64,000 nt of DNA. Source: Prorocentrum cordatum. Its lineage: Eukaryota > Sar > Dinophyceae > Prorocentrales > Prorocentraceae. Below, one piece after another: positions 1 through 10,752 of the stretch. Where the stretch lies: assembly GCA_963575745.1 (NCBI GenBank), contig CAUYUJ010007446.1:736660-800659 (forward strand), written 5' to 3'. A program made the position numbers and the translations under genes. Each line of letters starts with the position of its first letter. The first letter of the stretch is position 1. The notes under the pieces were generated by a model. It saw only the letters and a program-made list of their open reading frames with translations. It searched no databases and was not told the DNA's origin.

Positions 1-1279
1 GAGCTGGCGGCGTGGTTGACAGCGTTTTGATTTCAAGAATGGGAATGGCCGTTGAACTACGCCTCGTTCGGCAAGTGGCTGGCGCTGCGTGGCGCCGTGG
101 CCAGCGTGGAGGTGCCGCTCTGAGCGGCGACGGCGGGGGCCCATCCATATGGCTCAAAGCATTGCTCCGCCCCCCAAGGCCGTTGCATCTATCTACCTGT
201 CCTCCTCCTTTTCCGCATCCTCGTCCTCATCCTCGCCCTCCGCCTCCCCGTCGGCAACGACGACGTCGATAGCGCACCTCGTCTTCGAGGGCCGAAAGGG
301 CCGTCCTCGCACCCCGCGGCGGCTGGCGAGGGGGCGTCCGCGGGTGCCGGGCGCATGTGCGAAGGGGGCGGGCGGCAGTTTCGCTGGCGGCATCTCGGTG
401 GAAAGCCAGCACCACCAACATCAAAGAACAAAGAACGGCATAAAGTCGGGCCGATGTTGTATAAGATCGAGGTCGGCTTGGGAAGGGTACCCTGATGTTC
501 TTCGTGTTTGTTGCATGTTTTTGTGCAACCTGGGGAGGGTACCTTTGGATGTTCTGTGCGTGTCGGTCGGCGGAAGGCTTCGTGTTCTTGAGGCATGTTC
601 TTCTGTCCTAGGTTCGACTCTAAACATAAACTTTGAATCGCCGCGCGGGTTTCTAGGTTCGAAGATGGGCCCCGCGGCGGCGGGCCCCCGGCGAGCTCCG
701 CGCGCCAGGGAAGAAGGTCCAATTCAGTGAGATGCCAGAGAATTGCGCCGGCCGTCGGGAGTTTACGGGTATGCCGCGTTTGTCCTCCTGTCCAGCCCCA
801 TCAAGCGTTGCCCCCCCAGGAGAAGGCAGCGCGGGCGTGCCCAGTGTTCTCTCGGTGGCGTCCCGAGTGGGAAAGTGAAAAGGGGGCAGGCCTTCACAAA
901 AGGCGGCAGGGCTTCGCCATCTGCCGCTTCGGAGGAAACCCCTTCTGCTCCTCCTCCGACCTCCTCCGCCTTCGCCTCCTCCTCTCTCAGGAGGAGAAAA
1001 TCACACAGACACAATTATTCGTCGATTCTGAGGAAAATATGGAAAGATGTGGGAAGTGGGGGGAAGACAAAAACCCAGAAAATATGGGACAATTCTGGGG
1101 AATCCGATTATTTGTGTGTATTTCTTTGTGTGTCCCAGGGCCCCTTCGCTCTCGGAGATCTTCTCGGAAGGCCAGGAGCCCTCTGAGCCTCCCGAGAAGG
1201 CCTGTGCGTGCCGCCGATTGCCTTCCCAGGAGAGGTCAGCGCCCGCGCACCCAGCGCCTCAGGAGTCGGCCGCACCGTT
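1..1279. other. unassigned GC-rich sequence
   Basis: No gene, RNA or mobile element is recognisable. Reading frames are open on both strands at once, as expected from GC-rich sequence with few chance stops, and none shows a family motif. Short pyrimidine runs (CCTCCT type) occur near 195-245 and 945-1,000. A purine-rich stretch of lower GC content lies at about 1,010-1,110. Confidence 0.55.
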
Positions 1280-1280
1280 G

Positions 1281-1334
<54 letters not shown>

Positions 1335-1335
1335 A

Positions 1336-1371
<36 letters not shown>

Positions 1372-1372
1372 G
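1280..1372. repeat. (GAC)n trinucleotide microsatellite
   Basis: About 30 GAC units with a few interruptions (AGC, GGC). The three frames read poly-Asp, poly-Thr or poly-Arg, so the ORFs crossing it (for example 727-1,800 and 1,047-1,661) are probably products of the repeat rather than genes. Confidence 0.9.
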
Positions 1373-1452
1373 CGCTGCCCGCTCGGGGGGAGTGGCGTGG
1401 ACATGCCGGCGCGGCGGGGATGTTCTCGTGGGGGGCAGCTCTGGCTCCGTGC

Positions 1453-1785
1453 CGCTTTCGTTCGCCTCCCCAGTCGGCGACGAGTTTGTGCCCGAAGACC
1501 GCGATGGCTGTCTCAGGAGGTCTCTGCGAACCCTTCTTGCCATCGCTACTGCTCTTGCTGCTGGTCCTTGTCTGCGCCTTCCAATTCCTCTTCCTTTTCC
1601 TCCTCGTGGGTGGCAGCCGCGGTTTCTTGCCGCTTTGGTTCACCTCCAAAGTCTGCGATGAATGTGTGCCCGAAGAGCGATACAGCAGCCTCAGGATGTC
1701 TCTGCGAACTCTTCCTGCCATCGCTGCTGCTCTTGCTGCTGCTCCTCCTTTGCGCCTTCTAACTTGTCCTCCTCCTCCCTCCAGG
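1453..1785. repeat. tandem duplication, about 179-bp unit
   Basis: Two diverged copies start at about 1,453 and 1,632. Both contain the series GCTTT.GTTC.CCTCC, TGTGCCCGAAGA, TCTCTGCGAAC, CTTGCTGCTG and TGCGCCTTC in the same order. The copies lie in different reading frames, so the duplication is probably not protein-level. Divergence is high, so it is old. Confidence 0.75.
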
Positions 1786-2460
1786 TGGTTTGGAGCCTGA
1801 GGAAGCTCTTGGGGTGCGCGCACAAGTGCAAAGAGTGCGGCATCCGCTGCGTCCGTGCACACGGCCGGATAGGCAGCGCGTCATGATTTTGTGCGTCGTG
1901 CTTGCGACTCAGCAACGGCCATTCCCCCACTTCATAGAGAGGTACGGGCATCGGTTTTCGCCCGTCGCTCTTCACTGACCCGTCACATCTTCAAGTATTG
2001 CCGCTCGTGTTGTATCTCATTTCTTGATCCATCACCCCGCAATTGTTTGGATTATCATGCCTGAGAGGAAGACGCCAAGAGACCGAAGACTCGCGGAGGC
2101 GGAAGAGTACATCCTTTGGATTCATTTCCTGGGGCCTCGAAGACTTTGAGCCGAAAGGCGACGTCTTTGCACATGGGACGCTGGGTTGGGTCATCAAGTA
2201 TTTGAGCATGTATGTAATGCAAACCCAAACCAGCACCGTCAAGCGCCGGTGCGAACGGGAAGCCGTCGTCATGGAATTGATGCAGTGCTTCATGGATTAG
2301 TGGGATCGTGGTTTCAGAGCCTCCGCCGGGGACTTTCACATTTCGGTGGGAGATACATGTCGCAGGAGACGAAGCAGTGCTGAAATTCCGTGGGTCGGGC
2401 AGAATTGGAGCGACCTGGAACGCAAGCACATGCTGAGCTTGTGAGGCTTAACCTGGGAGC
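1786..2460. other. unassigned
   Basis: No convincing gene. The longest plausible non-repetitive plus frame is 2,043-2,300 (85 codons). It has no recognisable motif and is mirrored by an equally long minus-strand frame. Confidence 0.5.
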
Positions 2461-2895
2461 TTCCATGCCTCGTTGGGACGGGGAAGGGACAGAGGAGGGA
2501 GGAGGGAAAAACAGAGGGAGAGATTGAAGCATGGAGCGAGGCATGCAGAGCAGGGGGCGCGGAGGGGAGGGAAGAAGGAGGAGGAGGAGGAAACGGTATC
2601 TCTGCCCTGCTGTCTCTCCTCCTCGCGTTTTCCGCATTGTCTTCCGAGCCCACGGGGCGCATCTTCTTTGATCGTACGCCGCCCAGACGGGAAGGAAGGG
2701 GGGGAGTGAGGGAGGGGAGGAGGAGGCAGGAAGGAGGAGGAAGGGAGGAGGATGCAGGAAGGAGAGGAAGGGAGGAGGAGGCAGGAAGGAGGAGGAAGGG
2801 AGGAGGAGGGATAGGGAGAAGAAGGAGGGAGGACAGATGGAGGGAGGAGGAGTGAGGAGAGAGGAGGACGACTCGAGAGAGGACGACTCTCCGCC
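2461..2895. repeat. purine-rich GGA/GGGA tract
   Basis: A long plus-strand purine tract built from imperfect GGAGGA, GGGA and GGAAGGA units, interrupted near 2,610-2,690 by mixed sequence. The minus-strand frames across it (Pro/Ser/Leu-rich, up to 324 codons) are low-complexity artefacts. Such tracts can form triplex or G-quadruplex structures (inference). Confidence 0.85.
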
Positions 2896-3040
2896 CTCCC
2901 CCTTCTCACCTCCCCTCCCCCCTCCCTCCCTCCTCCGTCCGCGCTCCGCCCGCCGCCCAGACACCGCCGTCGACGTCGCCTGGCGCGCCCAAGCCGGGAA
3001 AGGGCTGACAACATCTTTTCGAGGTGTAGAGATATACCGG

Positions 3041-3092
3041 TAGAGAAAGAGAGTGACAGAGAGGGAAAGAGAGAGAGAGAGGGAGAGGATTT
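3041..3092. repeat. (GA)n tract
   Basis: Imperfect GAGA run with G insertions. No coding signal. Confidence 0.8.
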
Positions 3093-4079
3093 GCCCGCCT
3101 TCTTTAGGTGGCCTGGCGGTCCATCTCCGTTGACGAGTGTTTGCTCTGCCAGCGGTCTCCACCGAAAAGCTGTCGTTGTCGTCGTCGTTGTCGCTGTCCA
3201 AAGAAGATCCGCCCAAAACCGGTCACCGGCCTCCTCCTGAGGGCCATGGGCCAGTTTCTCGAGCTGCGTCTGGCCGCGGTAGCGAGAAAGCCTCAACCAG
3301 CGCCCCGGATCCTGTGAGACGAAATCGTCGACGACGTCATCGCAACTGTCGTCGTTGCTGGCCGTTGGAGGGCGGGCGCAGCGGGCGCAGCGGGCGACGC
3401 GGCATTCTCGGTTGCACGACATAGTGACTGCGCAGACATGCCGCCATTGTCGCGCCGCGCGCAGCCATCAGCACGCCGCGCGCCCATGACCCAGGCTCGT
3501 TCTCGGCGGTTCCCAGCTTCAGGATGCATTCCAGCAGCTGCGCCTCGCCGAGAGCGTTCTGGTGCTGCCCAGATCAGCCCGAATCGCAGTTGGAGAACCG
3601 ACTTATGCTCCAAAAGGTAAGTGACCCATGTCGGTTGCGAAGGTTGTACCTATACGTTGACGGTGTTGTACCGTTCCTCGCCCGCACTAGAAAGACGCAA
3701 TAACCGCGTGCCCTGGATGACCCTTCCCCCAGGCATCCCCGGCCAATGCAGCATTGGTCGGGCTTGTCAATCGTCGAGGCCGACCTCGACGGGAAGTCGG
3801 CGGAGTGTCGCCCCGCCAGCTCTGGCCCACCGCGCTGCGGCGCGGCGCGCCGACCACGTCCCGGCCTCCAGGCGTCAGCGTTCCGGGCTTCCCCGACCCT
3901 CCCGCCTCGCGAGGTAGAGCGACACGCTGTCCGCTCGCAGGGCATTAACGGGCCACCGGGGCCGCCTCCGCAGCGCGCCAGGCAAGAGCTGCCGACCGCA
4001 GGCCCGCACCCATCCGTTAGCCGACGCCCGCGCTGCCGCGGCGCGCCGTGCGAGACTGCGAGGGGCGGCGCACCGACAC
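3093..4079. other. unassigned, with one copy of a dispersed repeat
   Basis: No gene recognised. Short CGT/CGA runs occur near 3,175-3,205 and 3,325-3,360. Bases 3,868-3,947 are one copy of a dispersed repeat whose other copy is at 8,604-8,680, in the same orientation. Confidence 0.5.
3868..3947 (+). repeat. dispersed repeat, copy 1
   Basis: Shares an ordered set of blocks with 8,604-8,680: AGGCGTCA.CG, TTCCC, TCCCGCC.CGCG, GA.CGACACG.T and TCCGCTCGCA.GG. Roughly 70-75% identity by eye. No coding sense. Confidence 0.65.
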
Positions 4080-4216
4080 TCGGCCTCCTCGACCCTCAAT
4101 CCTCCTCGACCCTCGGTCCTGCTCGATGCTCATCGATCCTCCTCGATCCTCCTCGACCCGCGATCCTCCTCGGCCCGTCTCGACCCTCCTGGAGCCTCCT
4201 CGACCCTCCGCGGCCG
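4080..4216. repeat. minisatellite, about 15-bp unit CTCCTCGACCCTCGAT
   Basis: About nine degenerate units around the core TCCTCCTCGACCC, lying just before the large GGA tract. Confidence 0.75.
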
Positions 4217-4261
4217 ATGGCGTGCGGCGGGCCGCCCCGCCCGAGCTGCCGCGTGGGCATC

Positions 4262-4830
4262 GTCGACAGAGGAGGAGGAGGGAGGAGGAGGAGGAGGAGG
4301 AGGAGGGGGAGGAAGAGGAGGAGGAGGGGGGGTGGGGAAGAGGAGGAGGAGGAGGGGGGGGGGGGAAAGGGGGGGGGCAGGGGGGGGGGGGAGAGGAGGA
4401 GGAGGGGGGCAGGGGGGAGGGAGAGGAGGAGGAGGAGGAGGAGGAGGGAGGAGGAGGAGGACGAGGAGGAGGAGGAGGAGGAGGAGGAGGAGGAGGAGGA
4501 GGAGATGGAGGAGGAGGAGGAGGAGGAGGAGGAGGAGGAGGAGGAGGAGGAGGAGGAGGAGGAGGAGGAGTGGAGGAGGAGGAGGAGGAGGAGGAGGAGG
4601 GAGGAGGAGGAGGAGGAGGAGGAGGAGGAGGAGGAGGAGGAGGAGGAGGAGGAGGAGAGAGGAGGAGGAGGAGGAGGAAGGAGGAGGAGCAGGGTTGAGC
4701 AAGGAAGGAAGAGCGGGTAGCACTGAGCAGGGAGGGTTGAGGAGCGGGAAAGAGATGGAGGAGGAGGAGGAGGAGGAGGAGGAGGAGGAGGAGAGAAAAG
4801 AAGACAGATAGAAGGAGGAGGCGCAGGAGA
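4262..4830. repeat. large (GGA)n tract, about 570 bp
   Basis: Nearly pure plus-strand GGA repeat with G-runs at 4,345-4,390. All three plus frames (poly-Gly, poly-Glu, poly-Arg) and all three minus frames (poly-Pro, poly-Ser, poly-Leu) are open here, which explains the long overlapping ORFs at 3,746-5,133. This is the longest purine tract in the window. Confidence 0.95.
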
Positions 4831-5101
4831 AGGAGGGACAGAGGGGGGGAATGAGAATTCGGCAGGGCCACATGCGAGATCTATTCCCCGCACTCGGGGC
4901 CCTTGGGCAGCGGGACTGGCCTTAACCCGCGGGCCGCCGCCGCGCGACGCCGGCACAGCGGGCGCCGTTACCCAGGAGGAGCACGAAGAGAAGTGGCTAC
5001 GAGATGAACGTGACGGGCCTCCCAGGGCTTCGGCCGCTGCGATTTTCAGCACGAAGGGCTGGCTAGTTACAGTACGCGGCTTGGCCTGAACGCCAGATCG
5101 G

Positions 5102-5974
5102 ATGACATATGTATCCCTCATGGTGGCCGCCATGACACAAGCCGAATACGACGCTAATTACGACAGCAAATGCAATACCGGCTACGGCAAGTACGACACC
5201 AAACACAAATTGCGTAACAGGCAACCCTTGTGCGAAAACGAGCTGAATAACAGGCAGCCCAAGTACGAGCACGAGCTGCATAACAGACAGCCAGAGGACG
5301 ACCGACTCCATGACGACACCAAGTACACTCAGGTCGACACCAGGAACAACACGACCGTGCAGCCCGAAGGGGTTACTGAGTACGTCATCGTGGAAGTACC
5401 GGTGGACAACGGCCGCGCCGTCGACGACGAGGACGACTACGGCCGCGCCTTTTATTACGAGTACGACAGCGGCAGTTTTTTCGATAGGGACCTTGATTCC
5501 CCCGGCCCGCAGGACTATTCCGGCTTCCAGAATGTGGATCGCTACGACTTGGCAGCCGACGACTTCGATCCGGACCTCGGGGGCCACGAAGGGAGTATGC
5601 CCTCTGAGCTAATGCAGCCTCCAGCAGAGCTACCAGGGCCACCAGACGACCTTTGGGAACCACAGGTTGAAGTACGAGGACTACACGCACAGCTACCAGA
5701 ACCACAAACAGCGTTTCAACACCCGTTTGTTGAGCTACGAGAGCCAACATCAGAGCCAAGAGAGCCACAGGCTGAACTACGAGGACCGCGAACAGACTTA
5801 CGTGAGCCACAAGCTGGGCTACGAATCCCACCAACCGAGCCACCAGCACAGCTACGTGGACTACCAGGAGAGCTACCGGAGTCACCAACTCAGCCACGAG
5901 AGCCACGAGGTCATCTTCGAGAGCCATCTGCCGAGCCTCGCGGTCCACCTGAAGCTACGGGGGCCGCGACCTGA
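5102..5974 (+). CDS. hypothetical acidic, Tyr/Asn/Gln-rich protein (probably a broken gene)
   Basis: Function unknown. Residues 1-170 are acidic and Tyr/Asp/Asn-rich, with a short repeat (NNRQPKYEHEL and HNRQP are near-copies) and little hydrophobic character; no signal peptide is evident. After about 5,620 this frame enters a 12-15-bp repeat array and becomes a Pro/Glu-rich frame. The array has its own more regular reading (Tyr-x-Ser-His) in the next frame. I infer an original single gene running from 5,102 to about 7,120 that has suffered frameshifts at about 5,620, about 6,060 and again between 6,370 and 6,790. The first 170 codons look least like a repeat artefact. Stop codon at 5,972. 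No partner genes are evident. Confidence 0.4.
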   Translation: MTYVSLMVAAMTQAEYDANYDSKCNTGYGKYDTKHKLRNRQPLCENELNNRQPKYEHELHNRQPEDDRLHDDTKYTQVDTRNNTTVQPEGVTEYVIVEVPVDNGRAVDDEDDYGRAFYYEYDSGSFFDRDLDSPGPQDYSGFQNVDRYDLAADDFDPDLGGHEGSMPSELMQPPAELPGPPDDLWEPQVEVRGLHAQLPEPQTAFQHPFVELREPTSEPREPQAELRGPRTDLREPQAGLRIPPTEPPAQLRGLPGELPESPTQPREPRGHLREPSAEPRGPPEATGAAT

Positions 5975-6345
5975 ACTTCGAGAACCACAAGACGAGGTAA
6001 TTACTACAGCCACCAGCAGAGCTACCAGGGCCACCAGACGACCTTCGGGGACCACAGGGTGAAGCACGAGAACTACAGCCCCAGCTACCAGAACCACCAC
6101 CAGTTCGTCAAGACCCACCTGCTTAGCTACGAGAGCCAACAACCGATCCACGAGAGCCACTCGCTGAACTACGAGGACCGCGAGTTGACTTGCGTGAGCC
6201 ACAAGCAGGGATACGAGGCCCACCATGTGAGCCACCAGCAGAGCTATGTGGACGACCAGCAGAGCTACCAGAGCCACCAACTCAGCTTCGAGAGCCACGA
6301 GCCCAGCTTTGACAGCCATCTGCCAAGCCACGAGGTCACAGCTGC
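5622..6345 (+). repeat. tandem duplication, about 390-bp unit, inside the Tyr-His-Ser repeat gene
   Basis: The block starting CAGCAGAGCTACCAGGGCC at about 5,622 recurs at about 6,013. It continues in parallel through ...AGCTACCAGAACCAC..., ...TGAACTACGAGGACCGCGA... and ...GTGAGCCACAAG.... In the best frame both copies read strings of S-Y-x-S-H and N-Y-E-D-R. The two copies sit in different absolute frames (about 5,667 onward and 6,059 onward), so an indel separates them. Confidence 0.8.
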
Positions 6346-7120
6346 GAGAGCCAACAGAAGAGCCTGAAAACCCACCTGCCGAGGTACGAGAGCCACCAGC
6401 ACAGCGCTGAGAGCCACTAGCGGCGCCACGCTGTCTGCAAGATGAGCTGGGAAAGCTAGAAGCAGGACTACGAGGACCCCCAGCTGAACCACGAAGGCCA
6501 TCTGCTGCGCTTCGAGAAGCCAGCTGAGGCACGAGGACCACCACCTGAGCTACCGGCGGCACCAGCTGGGCTAGGAGGACCACAAAAATAGTTAGGATGA
6601 TCACAGGCACTGCCACTACAACCACCAGAATAGCTACCAGGGCCCCCCGCAGACTTCCGAGGATCATTAGCTGAGCTAGGAGGCCCAGACGCACAACTAC
6701 GACAGCCACCGGCGCAAGCACAAGGACTGCGAGCTGAGCTACGAGGACCACAGGCACAGCTACGAGAGCTACGAAGGCGACCTGCTTAGCTATGAGGGCC
6801 ACAACCAGAGCCACACTAGCTACGGGAAAAACGACTGGAGTCTTCTGCAGAGATGGCCGAGAGAGCAGAACTCCGAGAGCCACCAGCTCAGCTACAGGGG
6901 CCACCTGCCTGCGGAGCTACGAGGGCCACAACTTGAGCTACGAGGGCCACAAGCAAAACTACGAGAGCCTTCCGCAGAGTTATCAGGGCGACGAGCTGAA
7001 CTGAACGGGCGACGAGGGCAACCACATGAGCTACAGGAGCCAGAGCACAAGGCGGACTACACGAACAATCTGAAGTGCCTCAACGCGCAGGACTACGACA
7101 AGGGCTGCCAGCCCGAGTAA
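5640..7120 (+). pseudogene. degraded array encoding Tyr-x-(Ser/Gly)-His repeats
   Basis: The DNA is a degenerate 12-15-bp repeat around AGCTACGAGAGCCAC. In the register that matches the repeat it encodes strings such as LSYESHQ, QSYQSHQ and LSYEGHK. The register moves between frames (5,667-6,062, 6,059-6,367, about 6,792-7,004), with stops between, so no continuous product is possible as it stands. The tail near 7,050-7,120 returns to the Asn/Asp/Tyr style of the 5.1-5.6 kb segment and ends in TAA at about 7,118. The likeliest origin is a low-complexity secreted or structural protein gene; a non-coding minisatellite is the alternative. Confidence 0.4.
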
Positions 7121-7815
7121 AATGGTTTCACGACTAGAAACGCCACGCTGGCCTCGAGGGTACTCTTGGCGCGCGGGATGCCACCACGACGCGCTGGGAA
7201 TCCATATCGGGACCGACGGCCATCAGCGTTAAGGGTATAAGTCGAGCCTATCGACGAGCACCCCAAGAATTAGCTCGACGTCATGTACCAAGAGATGGCC
7301 ATAGCCTACCAATCTCACTGTCCCGTGAAACATGACTACGTGCTCGAGTGATTGTACGACCTTGCACCAGCGGAGGACCAGCCCTGGGTTACCCAGTTCC
7401 TCCTCGACGTGCTCAAGCACGGTGAGACTGGCCGACCATTTTCAGGTGAATATCGTTCTCCATCATATAACCGTCGCTTCATTCCGAGCACTTGCTCTAC
7501 AGCGCGACGGACAAGGGCACTACGTGTACGTATCACGTCTACAGCGCTACGGACAAGGTATCCAGTGTTCAATGTTACCGCCAAGGTTCTACGCCAACGG
7601 CAAGTACATCTGCTAAGGTTGAGTGGCCCCACCGCTCATCCGTTTCCGCCTCCCCTGGAGGCTTCCGGATAGTGGATGGAGTGCAAGGTCGCTTCCTTCC
7701 CGTCCGCCCTCTTTCTTCGAAACCTATCGTCGCCGACACGCGGCGGCGCCGCAGCAGTCCGGGCACGCACCCGCGCGTGGGGCGGCGCTGCGGTGGAGCG
7801 TGAACGGCCGAAACC
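7121..7815. other. unassigned
   Basis: No recognisable gene. A 7,352-7,450 frame (LYDLAPAEDQPW...) looks compositionally coding but is short. A small direct repeat, TACAGCG(C)GACGGACAAGG / TACAGCGCTACGGACAAGG, lies at about 7,498-7,560. This may be the broken 3' continuation of the 5.1-7.1 kb gene. Confidence 0.4.
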
Positions 7816-7818
7816 GCT

Positions 7819-7858
<40 letters not shown>

Positions 7859-7950
7859 AAAAAAAAAAGAAAGAGGGAGAGAGAGAGAGAGAGACACACA
7901 CAAAAACAATACATACATAAAGACAGAGAGAGAGAGAGAGAGAGAGAACC
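7819..7950. repeat. (GA)n and A-run microsatellites
   Basis: Two GA tracts (7,822-7,853 and 7,875-7,895), an A-run at 7,854-7,868 and a third GA tract at 7,922-7,948, on the plus strand. Confidence 0.9.
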
Positions 7951-8035
7951 ATAGAGAGAGGACACATGTAATATACAGAAATCAGAAACAACAGCGTCAC
8001 TTTCTCGGCTGTTTCTATTCTCGCGTCGTGAGTGG

Positions 8036-8125
8036 GAGGAAGCGGAGGAGGGGGAGGGGGAGGAGGAGGAGGAAAAAGGAGGAGGAGGAGGAAAAAGAGG
8101 AGGAGGGACGATGTAGACGAGGAGG
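8036..8125. repeat. GGA/GGAAAAA purine tract
   Basis: Imperfect GGA repeat with interspersed A-runs, plus strand. Confidence 0.85.
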
Positions 8126-8603
8126 AGGGGTGACGGGCAACAAACCGCGGTCTGGTGTAGCGGTTGAACGTGTTCCGATCGGGGGGCTGCCGTGCCGCCG
8201 CCGTGACAGCGAGGTATTGCAACAGGTGTTGGGACTTCTTTGACCAGCACCGCGAGTGCACCGAGTGCGGGGAGTGGACGCACAGAGGACGTTGCCGCTC
8301 TTCCATGCGCGGGCGGGGGAGGGGGGCGGACGGAGGAGGCGGCGGATGACCCGAACGAAACATAGGTTTAGGCGCGTTGTTTGTTTGCGACGGGTCCCGC
8401 TTGCATGCGAAATGGATGCGCTCCGTTGCCAAATGCGGCGGCGTTGGTTTCGATGTTCGGGGGCACCTTCCCCGATCCGTGAACCTGGCGCCCACGCGCC
8501 AGTTCCATGAATATGTACGGTCGGGAACTGTTGCATGGCGTGTCTCTCTGCGGGTTCTGGCCCACCACGTTTCGGCGCGACATGCTATCCACTTCCCAGC
8601 CCC
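8126..8603. other. unassigned
   Basis: No gene, RNA or repeat identified beyond a G-rich stretch at about 8,305-8,345. Confidence 0.5.
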
Positions 8604-8713
8604 GAGGCGTCAACGCCAGAGTTTTCCCGAGCTTCCCGCCCCGCGGAGCGGAGTGACACGTTATCCGCTCGCAAGGGGTAGCGTGTCGTCGTGGCCGCCG
8701 CCACGACACGCTA
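8604..8713 (+). repeat. dispersed repeat copy 2 followed by a short hairpin
   Basis: 8,604-8,680 is the second copy of the repeat at 3,868-3,947. It is followed directly by an inverted repeat at 8,679-8,713, whose left arm TAGCGTGTCG(TCG)TGGC pairs with GCCACGACACGCTA apart from a 3-nt bulge. Confidence 0.65.
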
Positions 8714-9692
8714 TTCAAACATTCCCGGCCGTGGTCCGTTTCAGCGCGCGCCCAACTGACGGAGAGGGTGGGCCGGAAAAAGGGCAGTCATGGAGAGGCA
8801 CAGCGCTGCACAGCCAGAATTTGTTCCGCAGGTGCGCGCGGATCTCCTGCGCCAGCGCCGGGGTTCCCCTCTCCACCCTCGGCCAACCCGCGCGCGGGGG
8901 AGGGGCGTGTGGGGAGGGGGCCGGCGCCGATCCAGGAGATCCGTGCGGATCATCGGAAGCCGAATGGCGAGACGGCTAGCAAGCAAAGGTTTCTTACGCG
9001 TCCCCCTCCCCAGGGTTCGGCCGGCTGTGTGGTCACACCCAGCCACGTCAGTGCCCGTGGGGGACAGTGGGGGGGATGTGGGGCAGGAGCACGTAGGAGG
9101 AATAGCAGCAGTAAGCGAAGCGGACGAGCAGCAGCAGCAGGGGCAGGAGGAAGAGGAGCAGGAGAAGTTGTTGGGGACGGGCTTAGAGCCACGGCGATCC
9201 AAGATCAATCAAAGTCAGACGCGTCTGAATCCGACTCCTCCTCCAAGGGGGGACGCAAGACCGGTCAAAACCACCCCCCGATCCTTCACCCGCGGGAGGT
9301 CATCATCGGTCAAACCGGGATGGTCCAGGATGTGCTCACGTGGAGCGAACGCCTGGAGAGACTAACTCGCAGACAGACCCAGAATCCACGGGGCCAGAAG
9401 AGGGGCCAGCAGCCCGCTCCAGCGTCTCGGCCAAGTCCTTCCGCCCGGCGAGGCTGAGGCCCCTGAAGGCCCCAACACCAGGTCTTTTTTGCCTTGCTTA
9501 TAGATGGGAACTTGCTCAAACAATTTCTGCGAAGCTGGTCGGAGAGGCCCCCAGTGCTCATCTCAGGCCCGAGGCGCGTGCTCGCCAAATCTTTCGAGGC
9601 CGAGCCGCCTCCCGAGACCACCCCGCACCTGCAGCAAAACACGAAGCTTTCCCTTGGGAGCACCTGGGGCCGTCAGGACGGGCGTGCTAGCC
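8714..9692. other. unassigned
   Basis: Open frames on both strands without motifs. A CAG run (9,131-9,142) and G-rich stretches are present; no domain is recognised. Confidence 0.5.
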
Positions 9693-9765
9693 AAAGGGGG
9701 AGGAGGAGGAGGAGGAGGAGGAGGAGGAGGAGGAAATCGAGGAGATGCAGGAGGAAGAGGAGTTG
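9693..9765. repeat. (GGA)n microsatellite
   Basis: About 15 GGA units, plus strand. Confidence 0.9.
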
Positions 9766-10456
9766 GAGGGTGAAGGTGAATGTGAGGAGGCTGGTGAGGG
9801 GCGAGGGTGACTCGTTCGCCCACGTCTTCTCATTCTCCGCCTCGTCCCTCTTCTCCGCGTCTGAAGGATGGGCTTTGCTATCAGATATTTTCACGCTTCG
9901 CGAATCCCCGCCGGTTTTTTCTGCTCATGCCCCGAGGCGTTGGCTCCTCGCCGACTCTTCGCTGGAGTTTGGCTTCGCCACACCGGCTTCTCGCACCATT
10001 TGGTAACTGGCGGTCCGGATTTTCCATCGAGCGCCCGCACGTCTTGCTCTTCCCCTTCTGGGTCGAGGGCTTCTTCGATTACCTCGAAGTGCTGCACGAC
10101 GCCCAGGTGTACGTCCTGGTGCTGGCGCTCTTCTGAGCGGCAGTGAGGTTCGCCGGCTGCTCGTCTCTTCCGCCGTCTTTCTCTTTTCGTTTCGCCCTTC
10201 ATTCTCTGTGCGCTAATTTAGGCCGTTGCATTGACGTTTCGTTCTGACGGCGCCCGGCGTCTTCCGGCACGCTTGCGATCAAAAAGAATTCCCACCGGTC
10301 CGTTCGGAAACGGTTGCGCGCGGGAGCAGGCGGGGAAAATGACGAATAAATGGAGATCGTGGAACAAAGCTGGCAGGCAGGATGAACACAGAGATCTCTG
10401 GGAGCAACGGGGTGACCTTCCAGGGCCTCTTCGTGCCATCCCTGGGACTAGCGGGG
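9766..10456. other. unassigned
   Basis: No gene recognised. Frames at 9,807-10,146 overlap in two registers and on the minus strand without a motif. Confidence 0.5.
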
Positions 10457-10752
10457 GTCGGGGGGAGGAGGAGGAAGAGGAGGAGGATGAGGAGGAGGAG
10501 GAGGAGGAGGAGGAGGAGGAGGCGGAGGAGGAGGAGGAGAGGAGGAGGAGGAGGAGGAGGAGGAAAAGGAAGAGAAAACATATGAGAAAGGAGGAGGGGA
10601 GGAGGAGGAGGAGGAGGAGGAGGAGGAGGAGGAGGAGGAGAGGAGGGGAGAGGAGGAGGGAGGAGGAGGAGGAGGAGGAGGAGGAGGAGGACGACGAGGA
10701 GGAGGAGGAGGAGGAGGAGGAGGAGGAAGGGGGGAGGAGGAGGAGGAGGAGT
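10457..10752. repeat. (GGA)n tract, about 295 bp
   Basis: Plus-strand GGA repeat interrupted by AAA and CATATG near 10,562-10,590. It generates long low-complexity frames in all six registers, including a minus-strand frame of 496 codons (10,218-11,708) that I do not accept as a gene. Confidence 0.95.

Noticed and set aside
150-172. CCATATGGCTCAAAG as a spliced-leader relict
   Set aside because: Needs a deletion, a mismatch and an insertion and lacks the CCGTAG part; not distinguishable from chance.
727-1800. 357-codon plus frame and a 204-codon overlapping frame
   Set aside because: They depend on a (GAC)n microsatellite (poly-Thr or poly-Asp), and the two halves of the 179-bp duplication fall in different frames.
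2043-2300. 85-codon frame near 2.1 kb as a gene
   Set aside because: No motif, no homologous copy in the window and an equally long frame on the opposite strand.
3746-5133. Overlapping long frames (up to 345 codons) on both strands
   Set aside because: They are poly-Glu, poly-Gly, poly-Arg or poly-Pro, poly-Ser, poly-Leu readings of the (GGA)n tract at 4,262-4,830; all six frames are open.
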